The notes beneath the pieces were generated by a model. The model had not been told where the DNA came from. It saw only the letters and a program-made list of their open reading frames with translations, and searched no databases. A stretch of DNA of 64,000 nt, taken from Ferdinandcohnia salidurans. GTDB taxonomy: Bacteria > Bacillota > Bacilli > Bacillales > Bacillaceae_L. Positions 1 through 8,771 of this stretch are shown piece by piece. The stretch covers positions 3,481 through 67,480 of the forward strand of contig NZ_JBHUEK010000011.1 in assembly GCF_042680725.1 (NCBI RefSeq), written 5' to 3'. The stretch's first letter is position 1; each line of letters begins with the position of its first letter. The position numbers and the translations under genes are program-made.

Positions 1-249
1 ATTGAATCGAAGGAAGCAGCAAAGTGTTTATCAGATGTCCGATTAGGTATAGATCTTGGCTATATAAAAGATATATCAAGAAGTATCCTTAATGAACTCA
101 TGGTTTTAACACAACCTGGATTCTTACAATCATATGCTGGTGGGGCATTAAGGCCAAATGAAAGAGACGTTAAAAGAGCGTCTATCATTCGAGAAAGATT
201 GAAGCTAGAAAATAATAAGACTACTGACATGGAGGGTGATGGGTTATGA
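1..249 (+). CDS. mcsB: McsB protein arginine kinase, C-terminal fragment
   Basis: The window opens inside this gene; 82 codons are visible, ending at TGA 247-249. The fragment contains the family's C-terminal stretch DVRLGIDLGYIKDIS and then QSYAGGALRPNERDVKRA. McsB phosphorylates arginines on proteins, marking them for ClpCP degradation, and inactivates the CtsR repressor in Bacillus. The stop overlaps the clpC start by four bases (ATGA), the normal end of a ctsR-mcsA-mcsB-clpC operon. The N-terminal kinase part lies outside the window. Identification rests on the C-terminal match and on context. Confidence 0.9.
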   Translation: MESKEAAKCLSDVRLGIDLGYIKDISRSILNELMVLTQPGFLQSYAGGALRPNERDVKRASIIRERLKLENNKTTDMEGDGL

Positions 250-2699
250 TGTTTGGCAGATTTACTGAGCGTGCACAAAAGGTATTAGCTTTAGCTCAAG
301 AGGAAGCTGTACGATTAGGGCATAACAATATTGGAACTGAACATGTATTATTAGGTCTTATTCGCGAAGGCGAAGGAATCGCAGCAAAGGCCTTACTTGC
401 ATTAGGATTAGGACCTGAAAAAATTCAAAAAGAGGTAGAAGCTTTAATCGGACGTGGTCAAGAGGGATCACAGACGATTCATTATACCCCACGTGCAAAA
501 AAGGTAATCGAGTTATCCATGGATGAGGCTCGTAAGCTAGGTCACTCTTATGTGGGTACAGAACATATCCTACTGGGATTAATTCGTGAAGGGGAAGGCG
601 TCGCTGCACGAGTATTAAACAATCTTGGAGTGAGCTTAAATAAAGCCCGTCAGCAGGTTCTTCAGCTATTGGGAAGCAATGAGTCATCATCAGGACATCA
701 TGGTGGAGGCTCTACAAATGCCAATACCCCAACTCTTGATAGTTTAGCGCGTGATTTAACTGCGATTGCAAGAGAAGGAAGCCTTGATCCAGTTATTGGC
801 CGTAGTAAAGAAATTCAACGTGTGATTGAGGTACTTAGCCGTCGTACGAAAAACAACCCAGTTCTAATTGGAGAGCCTGGTGTTGGTAAAACGGCAATTG
901 CAGAAGGATTAGCACAGCAAATTATCAATAATGAAGTACCAGAAACGCTTCGTGATAAAAGAGTAATGACCCTTGATATGGGTACTGTGGTTGCGGGTAC
1001 TAAATACCGCGGGGAATTTGAAGACCGCCTAAAAAAGGTAATGGATGAAATTCGTCAAGCTGGCAATATCATTCTATTTATAGATGAACTCCACACCCTA
1101 ATTGGAGCAGGTGGAGCAGAAGGCGCAATTGATGCGTCAAACATCTTAAAACCATCACTTGCTCGTGGTGAACTACAATGTATTGGTGCTACAACGTTAG
1201 ACGAATATCGAAAATATATTGAAAAGGATGCTGCTTTAGAGCGACGCTTCCAACCAATTCAAGTGGATGAACCAACTGTTGAAGAATCTATTTTAATTTT
1301 AAAAGGATTACGCGACCGTTATGAAGCGCATCATAGAGTATCAATCTCAGATGAGTCTATCGTTCAAGCTGTTAAACTGTCAGATCGCTATATTTCAGAC
1401 CGCTTTCTGCCAGATAAAGCAATTGACTTGATTGATGAGGCTGGTTCAAAGGTTCGTCTTCGTTCATACACTGCACCACCAAATTTAAAGGAGCTTGAAC
1501 AAAAGCTTGAAGAGGTTCGCAAGGAAAAGGATGCAGCGGTTCAAAGTCAAGAGTTTGAAAAAGCAGCATCATTACGTGATTCCGAGCAACGTCTTCGTGA
1601 GCAGTTAGAAGAAACGAAGAAAAACTGGAAGGAAAAGCAAGGGCAAGAGAACTCTGAGGTTACAGTGGATGATATCGCAATGGTCGTATCAAGCTGGACT
1701 GGGGTTCCTGTATCAAAGCTAGCACAAACTGAAGCGAATAAATTATTAAACATGGAAGAAATCCTCCACTCACGAGTAATCGGTCAGGAAGAGGCAGTTA
1801 AAGCCGTTTCCAAGGCAGTTAGACGTTCACGTGCAGGATTAAAAGATCCGAAGCGCCCAACGGGTTCATTTATTTTCCTTGGCCCAACAGGTGTAGGTAA
1901 GACAGAACTGGCTCGTGCTCTAGCTGAATCTATTTTCGGCGATGAAGATGCGATGATCCGTGTAGATATGTCTGAGTATATGGAGAAGCATTCCACATCT
2001 AGACTAGTGGGCTCACCTCCAGGGTATGTCGGCTATGAAGAGGGCGGTCAATTAACAGAAAAGGTCCGTCGTAAACCATACTCCGTCGTTCTATTAGATG
2101 AGATTGAAAAAGCACATCCAGATGTGTTTAATATTTTACTTCAAGTGCTTGAGGATGGTCGTTTGACTGATTCCAAGGGACGTACTGTTGATTTTAGAAA
2201 TACGATCCTAATTATGACTTCAAACGTTGGCGCTAGCACATTGAAACGTAACAAGTATGTTGGTTTTGCGCTTGAAGATGAAAAACAAGATTATAAAAAC
2301 ATGAAGGATAAGGTAATGGAGGAATTGAAGAAAGCATTCCGTCCAGAATTCCTCAACCGTATTGATGAAATCATCGTCTTCCACTCACTAGAGAAGAAGC
2401 ATCTGAAGGAAATTGTAACGCTCATGTCAGATCAGTTAACGAAACGTCTAAAAGAGCAGGACTTTGAACTTGAGTTAACAGAAGCGGCTAAAGACCGAAT
2501 TGCTGAGGAAGGCTATGATCCTGAATATGGGGCACGTCCATTACGCCGTGCGATCCAAAAACAAATTGAAGACCGTTTGTCTGAAGAGCTATTACGCGGT
2601 AAAATAGAAAAAGGAAAGAAAATTATAATGGACTTCGATAACGGAGAATTTGTTATTCAAACGAAGGAAGTCGAAGAAACAAAAGAAACAGTGAAATAA
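246..2699 (+). CDS. clpC: ClpC, AAA+ unfoldase of the ClpCP protease
   Basis: 817 residues, full length for ClpC. Two Clp-N repeats occupy about residues 1-145, followed by a Gly/Ser-rich linker near 147-158. The first ATPase domain has Walker A GEPGVGKTA near residue 209, the second GPTGVGKTE near 545. A coiled-coil M domain lies around 410-475, where McsB/MecA-type adaptors act. ClpC unfolds substrates, including arginine-phosphorylated proteins, and feeds them to ClpP. The ATG at 246 is preceded by GGAGGGTGA and is translationally coupled to mcsB. An alternative ATG at 249 would lose one residue. A terminator follows directly, so clpC is the last gene of the stress operon. Confidence 0.97.
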   Translation: MMFGRFTERAQKVLALAQEEAVRLGHNNIGTEHVLLGLIREGEGIAAKALLALGLGPEKIQKEVEALIGRGQEGSQTIHYTPRAKKVIELSMDEARKLGHSYVGTEHILLGLIREGEGVAARVLNNLGVSLNKARQQVLQLLGSNESSSGHHGGGSTNANTPTLDSLARDLTAIAREGSLDPVIGRSKEIQRVIEVLSRRTKNNPVLIGEPGVGKTAIAEGLAQQIINNEVPETLRDKRVMTLDMGTVVAGTKYRGEFEDRLKKVMDEIRQAGNIILFIDELHTLIGAGGAEGAIDASNILKPSLARGELQCIGATTLDEYRKYIEKDAALERRFQPIQVDEPTVEESILILKGLRDRYEAHHRVSISDESIVQAVKLSDRYISDRFLPDKAIDLIDEAGSKVRLRSYTAPPNLKELEQKLEEVRKEKDAAVQSQEFEKAASLRDSEQRLREQLEETKKNWKEKQGQENSEVTVDDIAMVVSSWTGVPVSKLAQTEANKLLNMEEILHSRVIGQEEAVKAVSKAVRRSRAGLKDPKRPTGSFIFLGPTGVGKTELARALAESIFGDEDAMIRVDMSEYMEKHSTSRLVGSPPGYVGYEEGGQLTEKVRRKPYSVVLLDEIEKAHPDVFNILLQVLEDGRLTDSKGRTVDFRNTILIMTSNVGASTLKRNKYVGFALEDEKQDYKNMKDKVMEELKKAFRPEFLNRIDEIIVFHSLEKKHLKEIVTLMSDQLTKRLKEQDFELELTEAAKDRIAEEGYDPEYGARPLRRAIQKQIEDRLSEELLRGKIEKGKKIIMDFDNGEFVIQTKEVEETKETVK

Positions 2700-2711
2700 C
2701 ATGTAAATTGT

Positions 2712-2753
2712 AAAAGAGGTATACATTAAATAGTTTGTGTATACCTCTTTTTT
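2712..2753 (+). terminator. Intrinsic terminator after clpC
   Basis: AAAGAGGTATAC pairs with GTATACCTCTTT and is followed by a T-run. The hairpin sits 12 bases after the clpC stop and closes the operon before radA. Confidence 0.9.
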
Positions 2754-2774
2754 CTAAAGAAAGGATTAATGACG

Positions 2775-4142
2775 ATGGCAAAAACAAAAACGAAATTCAC
2801 CTGTCAATCCTGTGGCTATGAAACACCAAAATGGATGGGGAAATGTCCCGGATGTGGTGCGTGGAATTCATTAGTCGAGGAAACCTTGCATAAACCAGCT
2901 AGGAAAGGTGCTTTTACTCATTCAAGTCCCACCGTTCAACGAAAGCCTTCACCAATCACTTCAATTGAGTCAGAAAATGAACCAAGAATGTATACAGCAA
3001 ACAAAGAATTTAATCGCGTACTTGGTGGCGGGATCGTCAGGGGTTCGCTTGTCCTAATTGGGGGAGACCCAGGTATAGGAAAGTCTACCTTACTGCTACA
3101 AGTATCCTCTCAATTAGCCAAACAAGACAAAGTTTTATATATTTCCGGAGAAGAATCGGTCAAGCAAACTAAGCTACGATCTGATCGACTAGGTGTTTCC
3201 TCTGATCAATTGTATGTCTTAGCGGAAACGGACCTCGAATTTATTTCCCAGACAATTTCTGAGCTTAAACCTTCTTTTGTAGTCATTGACTCCATTCAGA
3301 CGATTTATCACTCTGATATTGCCTCTGCTCCTGGTAGTGTGTCACAGGTACGTGAATGTACAGCAGAGTTAATGCGAATTGCAAAAACAAATGGGATTGC
3401 TATTTTTATCGTTGGTCATGTTACGAAAGAGGGGAATATTGCAGGCCCTCGTTTATTGGAGCATATGGTTGATACGGTTCTTTACTTTGAGGGGGAACGT
3501 CATCATACATACCGAATACTACGTGCAGTGAAAAACCGTTTTGGTTCAACCAATGAAATGGGTATTTTTGAGATGAAGGAAACAGGCCTTGAAGAGGTTG
3601 CAAATCCATCCGAAATTTTTCTAGAAGAGCGTTCTGCGGGATCTGCAGGATCAACGGTTGTTGCCTCAATGGAAGGGACACGACCAGTCCTCGTTGAAAT
3701 TCAGGCATTGATTTCACCAACTAGCTTTGGAAATCCACGACGAATGGCAACTGGAATTGACCAAAATAGGGTTTCGTTATTAATGGCTGTATTAGAAAAA
3801 AGGGCAGGTTTTCTTTTGCAAAACCAAGATGCCTATTTAAAGGTTGCAGGTGGAGTGAAATTAGATGAACCAGCAATAGATTTAGCTGTTGCTTTAAGTA
3901 TTGCTTCTAGTTTCAGAGATCAAGCAACAAATCCGGCAGACGTTATTATTGGAGAGGTTGGCCTAACCGGTGAGGTAAGAAGAGTTTCTCGTATCGAGCA
4001 GCGGGTCCAGGAAGCAGCAAAGCTTGGATTTAAGCGAGTAATCCTTCCTGAACGTAATCTTGGTGGATGGACCATTCCAAAGGGCATTGAAGTAATCGGC
4101 GTAAGTGATATTAGGCAGGCTATTCAACATACACTGGGATAG
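2775..4142 (+). CDS. radA: RadA, DNA repair branch-migration ATPase
   Basis: 455 residues from the ATG at 2775. AAGGA at 2761-2765 is well spaced for this start; the upstream ATG at 2769 is too close and would add only Met-Thr. A C4 zinc finger (Cys10, Cys13, Cys24, Cys27) is followed by Walker A GGDPGIGKST near residue 96, the RadA signature KNRFGS near 253, and a Lon-like C-terminal domain. RadA promotes branch migration during recombination and is needed for transformation and repair in Bacillus. In B. subtilis it is followed by disA; here it is followed by 278 bases without a gene and then yacL. Confidence 0.96.
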   Translation: MAKTKTKFTCQSCGYETPKWMGKCPGCGAWNSLVEETLHKPARKGAFTHSSPTVQRKPSPITSIESENEPRMYTANKEFNRVLGGGIVRGSLVLIGGDPGIGKSTLLLQVSSQLAKQDKVLYISGEESVKQTKLRSDRLGVSSDQLYVLAETDLEFISQTISELKPSFVVIDSIQTIYHSDIASAPGSVSQVRECTAELMRIAKTNGIAIFIVGHVTKEGNIAGPRLLEHMVDTVLYFEGERHHTYRILRAVKNRFGSTNEMGIFEMKETGLEEVANPSEIFLEERSAGSAGSTVVASMEGTRPVLVEIQALISPTSFGNPRRMATGIDQNRVSLLMAVLEKRAGFLLQNQDAYLKVAGGVKLDEPAIDLAVALSIASSFRDQATNPADVIIGEVGLTGEVRRVSRIEQRVQEAAKLGFKRVILPERNLGGWTIPKGIEVIGVSDIRQAIQHTLG

Positions 4143-4420
4143 CTTAAATATTGGTATAAAAAAATCGGGTGAAAATGAAACATCTTTGCTTCTTTTTACG
4201 TATAGTAAGTGTGGACAAATGGACATACCACTTTCTTGACGTGTTGCGTATGCTGATAATATTTTTTTACAGGAGCAGTAATAATTTTAGTAGGATTTTA
4301 AAATAATATATAGGTATCGTTTACACGTCTATGTCATTCTGTTTACATTTTGAAAAAAGCTATTTATTGTAGGTTTCAATTATTATAAAGTGATTATAAT
4401 GAATAGGAGGAGGTGAAGGA
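4143..4420 (+). other. radA-yacL gap lacking disA
   Basis: No open frame or recognisable coding remnant is visible. The sequence is AT-rich. A TTGAC-like box near 4236 and a TATAAT at 4395-4400 do not form a well-spaced promoter pair, so the yacL promoter is not assigned. In typical Bacillus genomes disA (cyclic-di-AMP synthase, about 1.1 kb) fills this position. Confidence 0.6.
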
Positions 4421-5512
4421 ATGTTAAAACGTATTGTGCAGCTATTTTTTCTAATCGTCGGAGGTATGCTTGGAATTGTATATCTACCTGATTTACTTAA
4501 GCTGTTAGATATCGACAATATTCCATACTTAAATAACTCATATACGCTTGCGATTTTAGGTGCTATTATATTATTTATTGTTACTTTTTGGTTAGTAGAT
4601 TATATCGTAGGTCTAATTAAATGGCTTGAAGAGTCATTGATCAAAGCTCCTGTTACAGATGTGTTATTTGGAAGCCTAGGTTTAATTTCAGGTTTAATTG
4701 TTGCGTTTTTAATTGTGATTCCATTAGACCGTATTACATTTTCAGTCGTAAATACAGTGCTTCCTATTTTCATAACCCTGCTTTTGGGATATTTAGGATT
4801 CCAGGTTGGTTTCAAAAAGCGGGATGAGCTTGTGAACTTATTCTCTATTAACCGTGCTGGGAAGAAAAAGGGCTTAGAGGACGAGGAAGTTAACCAACAG
4901 GCCAAAAAACTTAAAATTTTGGATACAAGTGTAATTATTGATGGACGTATTGCAGATATTTGCCAAACCGGATTTCTTGAAGGAACCATTGTCATTCCAC
5001 GATTTGTTTTAGAGGAACTTCAGCATATTGCGGATTCTTCAGACGTGTTAAAGCGAAACCGTGGTAGAAGAGGTTTGGATATTTTAAACCGAATTCAAAA
5101 AGAACTATCAATCAAGGTAGATATCTATGAAGGTGACTTTGACGATATACAAGAGGTTGATAGTAAGTTAGTGAAACTTGCGAAATTAACGATGGGTGTA
5201 GTCGTGACAAATGACTTTAACCTTAACAAGGTTTGTGAGCTGCAAAATGTAGCAGTATTGAACATTAATGACTTAGCAAATGCTGTGAAACCAGTTGTGT
5301 TACCGGGTGAAGAATTGAGTGTGCAGGTCATTAAGGATGGAAAAGAACATAATCAGGGTGTTGCTTACTTAGATGACGGCACAATGATTGTCGTGGAAGA
5401 AGGTCGTGATTATATCGGAAAACGCATTGATGTACTTGTAACGAGTGTGTTACAAACATCAGCGGGTCGAATGATTTTCGCAAAGCCAAAGTTGCTTGAA
5501 AAAGCTTTATAA
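4421..5512 (+). CDS. yacL: YacL, membrane PIN/TRAM-domain protein
   Basis: 363 residues. Four hydrophobic segments in the first 135 residues anchor the protein. A PIN (PilT N-terminal) nuclease fold starts at ILDTSVIIDGR near residue 166, with the acidic residues expected for metal binding. A TRAM-type RNA-binding domain occupies the last 70 or so residues. The natural substrate is not established to my knowledge; a membrane-bound RNase role is inferred. The start ATG has a strong GGAGGAGG site. It lies upstream of ispD as in B. subtilis. Confidence 0.93.
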   Translation: MLKRIVQLFFLIVGGMLGIVYLPDLLKLLDIDNIPYLNNSYTLAILGAIILFIVTFWLVDYIVGLIKWLEESLIKAPVTDVLFGSLGLISGLIVAFLIVIPLDRITFSVVNTVLPIFITLLLGYLGFQVGFKKRDELVNLFSINRAGKKKGLEDEEVNQQAKKLKILDTSVIIDGRIADICQTGFLEGTIVIPRFVLEELQHIADSSDVLKRNRGRRGLDILNRIQKELSIKVDIYEGDFDDIQEVDSKLVKLAKLTMGVVVTNDFNLNKVCELQNVAVLNINDLANAVKPVVLPGEELSVQVIKDGKEHNQGVAYLDDGTMIVVEEGRDYIGKRIDVLVTSVLQTSAGRMIFAKPKLLEKAL

Positions 5513-5543
5513 TTGAATACTTAAACATCGATAGGGGCGCTAA

Positions 5544-6233
5544 GTGGTGAATTATCAGGTTATAATTCCTGCTGCTGGTCAAGGAAAGAGAATGAATGCA
5601 GGAAAGAATAAACAATTCATCGAATTGCAATCAATACCAGTAATTGTTCATACATTAAGAGTTTTTGAACAGGATCCAATGTGTTCAGGAATCATTTTAG
5701 TGATCAATAAGGATGAACAGCTAATCTTTGAAGAATTGCTTCAAACATATCGCATTCAAAAGGTTGTTTCTTTGGTTCAGGGTGGCAGTGAACGACAGTA
5801 TAGTGTTTATAATGGCTTACTAGCTGCGAAAAATACAGATATTGTGTTGGTTCATGATGGTGCCAGACCTTTTCTGAAACAAGAGCATGTTCATGAGTTA
5901 GTAAGTGTGGCAGCAGAAAAGGGAGCGGCTGTTCTAGCGGTTCCCGTAAAGGATACAATTAAACGCGCCTCTAGTGATTTATATGTGGAAGAGACAGTTG
6001 AACGTTCTAGCTTGTGGGCAATCCAAACCCCACAAGCTTTTCATGTTTCTATCTTACAAGAAGCACATGAATTAGCTAAAAAAGAGGATTTTCTCGGCAC
6101 GGATGAAGCGAGTCTCGTTGAAAGAATTCCGAAACAAGTTTATATTGTTAGAGGCGATTACTTAAATATTAAACTTACGACTCCAGATGACTTAATTTTT
6201 GCTGAAGCAATCTTACAAAACTGGACAAGCTAA
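5544..6233 (+). CDS. ispD: IspD, 2-C-methyl-D-erythritol 4-phosphate cytidylyltransferase
   Basis: 229 residues. The nucleotidyltransferase motif PAAGQGKRM lies near the N-terminus, with VHDGARPF and the C-terminal signature NIKLTTPDDL. It transfers CMP from CTP to methylerythritol phosphate in the MEP route to IPP and DMAPP. The start is GTG at 5544 (a second GTG at 5547 is equally possible) behind AGGGG. ispF follows after 43 bases, giving two consecutive-pathway enzymes side by side. Confidence 0.95.
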   Translation: MVNYQVIIPAAGQGKRMNAGKNKQFIELQSIPVIVHTLRVFEQDPMCSGIILVINKDEQLIFEELLQTYRIQKVVSLVQGGSERQYSVYNGLLAAKNTDIVLVHDGARPFLKQEHVHELVSVAAEKGAAVLAVPVKDTIKRASSDLYVEETVERSSLWAIQTPQAFHVSILQEAHELAKKEDFLGTDEASLVERIPKQVYIVRGDYLNIKLTTPDDLIFAEAILQNWTS

Positions 6234-6276
6234 ATTTTTTCTGGAGTAAACAACTTGATAAAAAGGGGGAGAACCC

Positions 6277-6759
6277 ATGTTTCGTATTGGGCAGGGCTTT
6301 GATGTTCACCAATTGGTTGAAGGACGCCCGTTAATTATAGGTGGAATTACAATCCCATATGAAAAAGGATTATTAGGCCATTCTGATGCAGATGTATTGT
6401 TGCACACAGTATCTGATGCCTGTCTTGGTGCGATTGGTGAAGGAGACATAGGCAAGCATTTTCCGGATACAGACCCGAATTTTAAGGATGCTGATTCTGC
6501 AAAACTTCAACAGCATGTATGGGAGCTGGTGAGGAAAAAAGGGTATAGGCTTGGAAATATCGACTGTACCATTATTGCTCAAAAGCCTAAAATGGCACCG
6601 TATATTGAACAAATCAGAGGACGAATTGCCGAATTGTTAGAAGCAGACCCATCACAGGTGAATGTAAAAGCCACAACAACTGAAAAATTAGGCTTTGCGG
6701 GTCGTGGTGAGGGAATTGCAGCACAAGCTACAGTGCTATTGTTAAAGGAAGATAACTAA
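6277..6759 (+). CDS. ispF: IspF, 2-C-methyl-D-erythritol 2,4-cyclodiphosphate synthase
   Basis: 160 residues, the family's usual size. The N-terminal FRIGQGFDVH supplies metal ligands Asp9 and His11; GHSDADVLLH and the C-terminal ATTTEKLGFAGRGEGI are IspF signatures. It cyclises CDP-methylerythritol phosphate with loss of CMP. The ATG has AAAGGGGGAG upstream. Cotranscription with ispD is likely; gltX has its own promoter beyond the stop. Confidence 0.96.
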   Translation: MFRIGQGFDVHQLVEGRPLIIGGITIPYEKGLLGHSDADVLLHTVSDACLGAIGEGDIGKHFPDTDPNFKDADSAKLQQHVWELVRKKGYRLGNIDCTIIAQKPKMAPYIEQIRGRIAELLEADPSQVNVKATTTEKLGFAGRGEGIAAQATVLLLKEDN

Positions 6760-6763
6760 TTCT

Positions 6764-6791
6764 TTGACAGTAAACAAAGTGGTGTTAAAAT
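6764..6791 (+). promoter_or_regulatory. Sigma-A promoter for gltX
   Basis: TTGACA at 6764-6769 and TAAAAT at 6786-6791 are 16 bases apart, with TG one base upstream of the -10 (extended -10). It lies just after the ispF stop and 37 bases before gltX. Confidence 0.75.
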
Positions 6792-6827
6792 ATCAATGAT
6801 ATAAAGGTCGTAACGGAGGGTACATAA

Positions 6828-8285
6828 ATGTCAAATAACGTTCGAGTGCGATATGCACCAAGTCCAACAGGACATTTACATATTGGAAATGCAAGAACGG
6901 CTTTATTTAATTATCTATATGCTAGAAACCAAAATGGAAAATTCATTATCCGTATTGAAGATACAGATAAGAAGCGAAATATTGAAGGCGGCGAAGAGAG
7001 CCAGCTTAAATATTTAAAATGGCTTGGCATTGATTGGGACGAAGGACCAGATGTTGATGGTGAGTATGGCCCATACCGTCAATCAGAGCGTAATGAGATT
7101 TATGAAAAGTATTATACAGAGTTACTAGATAAAGGACTCGCTTATAAATGCTACTGTACGGAAGAAGAGATTGAAAAAGAGCGTGAAGAGCAAATTGAAC
7201 GTGGCGAGACTCCTCATTATTCAGGAAAATGTCGTCACTTAACAAAGGACCAACAACAAGCTTTAGAAAATGAAGGAAGACAACCAAGTATTCGTATCAT
7301 CATTCCTGAAGGAAAGGTGTTCACGTTTAACGACATGGTTAAAGGCGAGATTTCTTTTGAGTCTGAAGGCATGGGCGATTATGTTATCGTGAAAAAAGAT
7401 GGAACACCTACTTATAATTTTGCGGTAGTTATTGATGATCATTTAATGGAAATTTCACATGTATTACGTGGAGAAGATCATATTTCAAATACACCGAAGC
7501 AAATGGTGGTGTATGAGGCATTTAACTGGGATATCCCAACCTTTGGGCATATGACATTGATTGTAAACGAAAGCCGTAAAAAGCTTAGTAAGCGTGATGA
7601 GTCAATTATTCAATTTATTGAACAGTATGAAGAACTTGGATATCTTCCTGAAGCTTTATTTAACTTCATCACTCTATTAGGATGGTCACCGGTTGGAGAA
7701 GAAGAGCTTCATACAAAAGATGAGTTTATTGAGATCTTTGATCCTGCACGTCTTTCAAAATCACCTGCTGTATTTGATACACAAAAGCTTACTTGGATGA
7801 ACAACCAATATATGAAGAATATAGAATTAGATCGCTTAGTAGATCTATCATTGCCACACTTAATTAAAGCTGGTAGATTAAATGAGCCATTAAGTGACAT
7901 TGACAAGCAATGGGCACAAGATTTAATTGCGCTTCATCAAGAAAAAATGAGCTACGGCGCTGAGATTGTTGAATTAACAGAGCTTTTCTTTAGAGAAGAG
8001 TTAACGATTGAAGAGGATGCGAAGGAAGTTCTTGCAGGTGAAACAGTTCCTGAAGTTTTAAAGGCGTTTTTACAAGAGGTTGAAGGTCTTGAAACATTCG
8101 GTGCTGCTGAAATTAAGGCGGCGATTAAAGCTGTTCAAAAAGGAACTGGACAAAAAGGGAAGAATCTTTTCATGCCAATTCGTGCGGCTGCAACAGGTCA
8201 ACTTCATGGACCTGATTTGCCACAAGCAATTCATTTACTAGGAAAAGAAAAAATAATTTCACGCCTAAATAGTTTAATTAGTTAA
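6828..8285 (+). CDS. gltX: GltX, glutamyl-tRNA synthetase
   Basis: 485 residues. The class I signature appears as PSPTGHLHIGNAR near residue 11 and the KMSKS-like KLSKR near 251. The anticodon-binding region fills the C-terminal third. In Bacillus, GltX is usually non-discriminating and also charges tRNA-Gln with glutamate for later transamidation; that part is family knowledge, not visible here. A strong GGAGGG site precedes the ATG. The stop overlaps the -35 box of the downstream cysE promoter. Confidence 0.97.
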   Translation: MSNNVRVRYAPSPTGHLHIGNARTALFNYLYARNQNGKFIIRIEDTDKKRNIEGGEESQLKYLKWLGIDWDEGPDVDGEYGPYRQSERNEIYEKYYTELLDKGLAYKCYCTEEEIEKEREEQIERGETPHYSGKCRHLTKDQQQALENEGRQPSIRIIIPEGKVFTFNDMVKGEISFESEGMGDYVIVKKDGTPTYNFAVVIDDHLMEISHVLRGEDHISNTPKQMVVYEAFNWDIPTFGHMTLIVNESRKKLSKRDESIIQFIEQYEELGYLPEALFNFITLLGWSPVGEEELHTKDEFIEIFDPARLSKSPAVFDTQKLTWMNNQYMKNIELDRLVDLSLPHLIKAGRLNEPLSDIDKQWAQDLIALHQEKMSYGAEIVELTELFFREELTIEEDAKEVLAGETVPEVLKAFLQEVEGLETFGAAEIKAAIKAVQKGTGQKGKNLFMPIRAAATGQLHGPDLPQAIHLLGKEKIISRLNSLIS

Positions 8286-8310
8286 CATCTTGTTGAAAAT
8301 GTAATATAGT
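8282..8310 (+). promoter_or_regulatory. Sigma-A promoter for the cysE-cysS operon
   Basis: TTAACA at 8282-8287 and TATAGT at 8305-8310 have a 17-base spacer. The -35 overlaps the gltX stop codon. The transcript would start near 8317, upstream of the T-box. Confidence 0.65.
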
Positions 8311-8329
8311 ATAGGTAATCAATTATATA

Positions 8330-8614
8330 ATTTAAAAGTGTTGATAAGGAGAGTAAATAAGTGATTGACATTAAAGTATTTGCAGGAATCGGGCAAATAT
8401 GAACAGAGAGAACCATCACCGGCTGAAAGTGGTTTATGGGAAACGCTTATTGAAATGCACCTTTGAGTCTTTTATCGAACCATTTATGTAGTAGATAAAA
8501 GCGGAGTCTCACCGTTACGAGATTAAGTTGAGGTAATAGATACCATTGATTACCTAAACAGAGTGGAACCGCGCGATTAAGCGTCTCTGTGTTTTTACAC
8601 AGGGGCGCTTTTTA
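8330..8614 (+). promoter_or_regulatory. T-box riboswitch, tRNA-Cys type, controlling cysE-cysS
   Basis: The conserved T-box AGAGTGGAACCGCG is at 8560-8573. The competing terminator (8579-8614) pairs AGCG...TGTGT with ACACAGGGGCGCT and ends in a T-run. The candidate specifier codon TGC (Cys) is at 8456-8458, and the UGGA at the T-box complements a tRNA acceptor end UCCA, matching the U73 discriminator of tRNA-Cys. Uncharged tRNA-Cys should stabilise the antiterminator and switch on cysE and cysS. Specifier placement is by eye, without a folded model. Confidence 0.88.
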
Positions 8615-8632
8615 TTTTGGCGAAAAAGGTAA

Positions 8633-8757
8633 TGTCTAGCTTCAGCGCCTAGCCCCTCGAGGTCACAAACCAATCGCTTCTGAAGGCAAAGAGCGCCTTC
8701 TGTCAGCGCTTATCTTGTGCTTGTCGGGGCTGAGCAAGGCGCTTGCGTTTTTCTTAT
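8633..8757 (+). repeat. Dispersed intergenic repeat, family A, copy 1
   Basis: Begins TGTCTAGC, contains CAATCGCTTC, CACCTTCTGTCAGCGCT-like sequence and TGCTTGTCG, and ends in CTTTTTCTT-like sequence. A second diverged copy lies at 58043-58167. This copy sits between the T-box terminator and the cysE ribosome binding site, so it is transcribed with the operon. GCGCC and GGCGC arms near the two ends suggest a large hairpin. Confidence 0.75.
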
Positions 8758-8771
8758 AAGGAGGGTTGATT

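Noticed and set aside
4236..4260. Promoter for yacL (TTGACG with GATAAT)
   Set aside because: Spacer of 13 is too short; no better pair was found in the gap.
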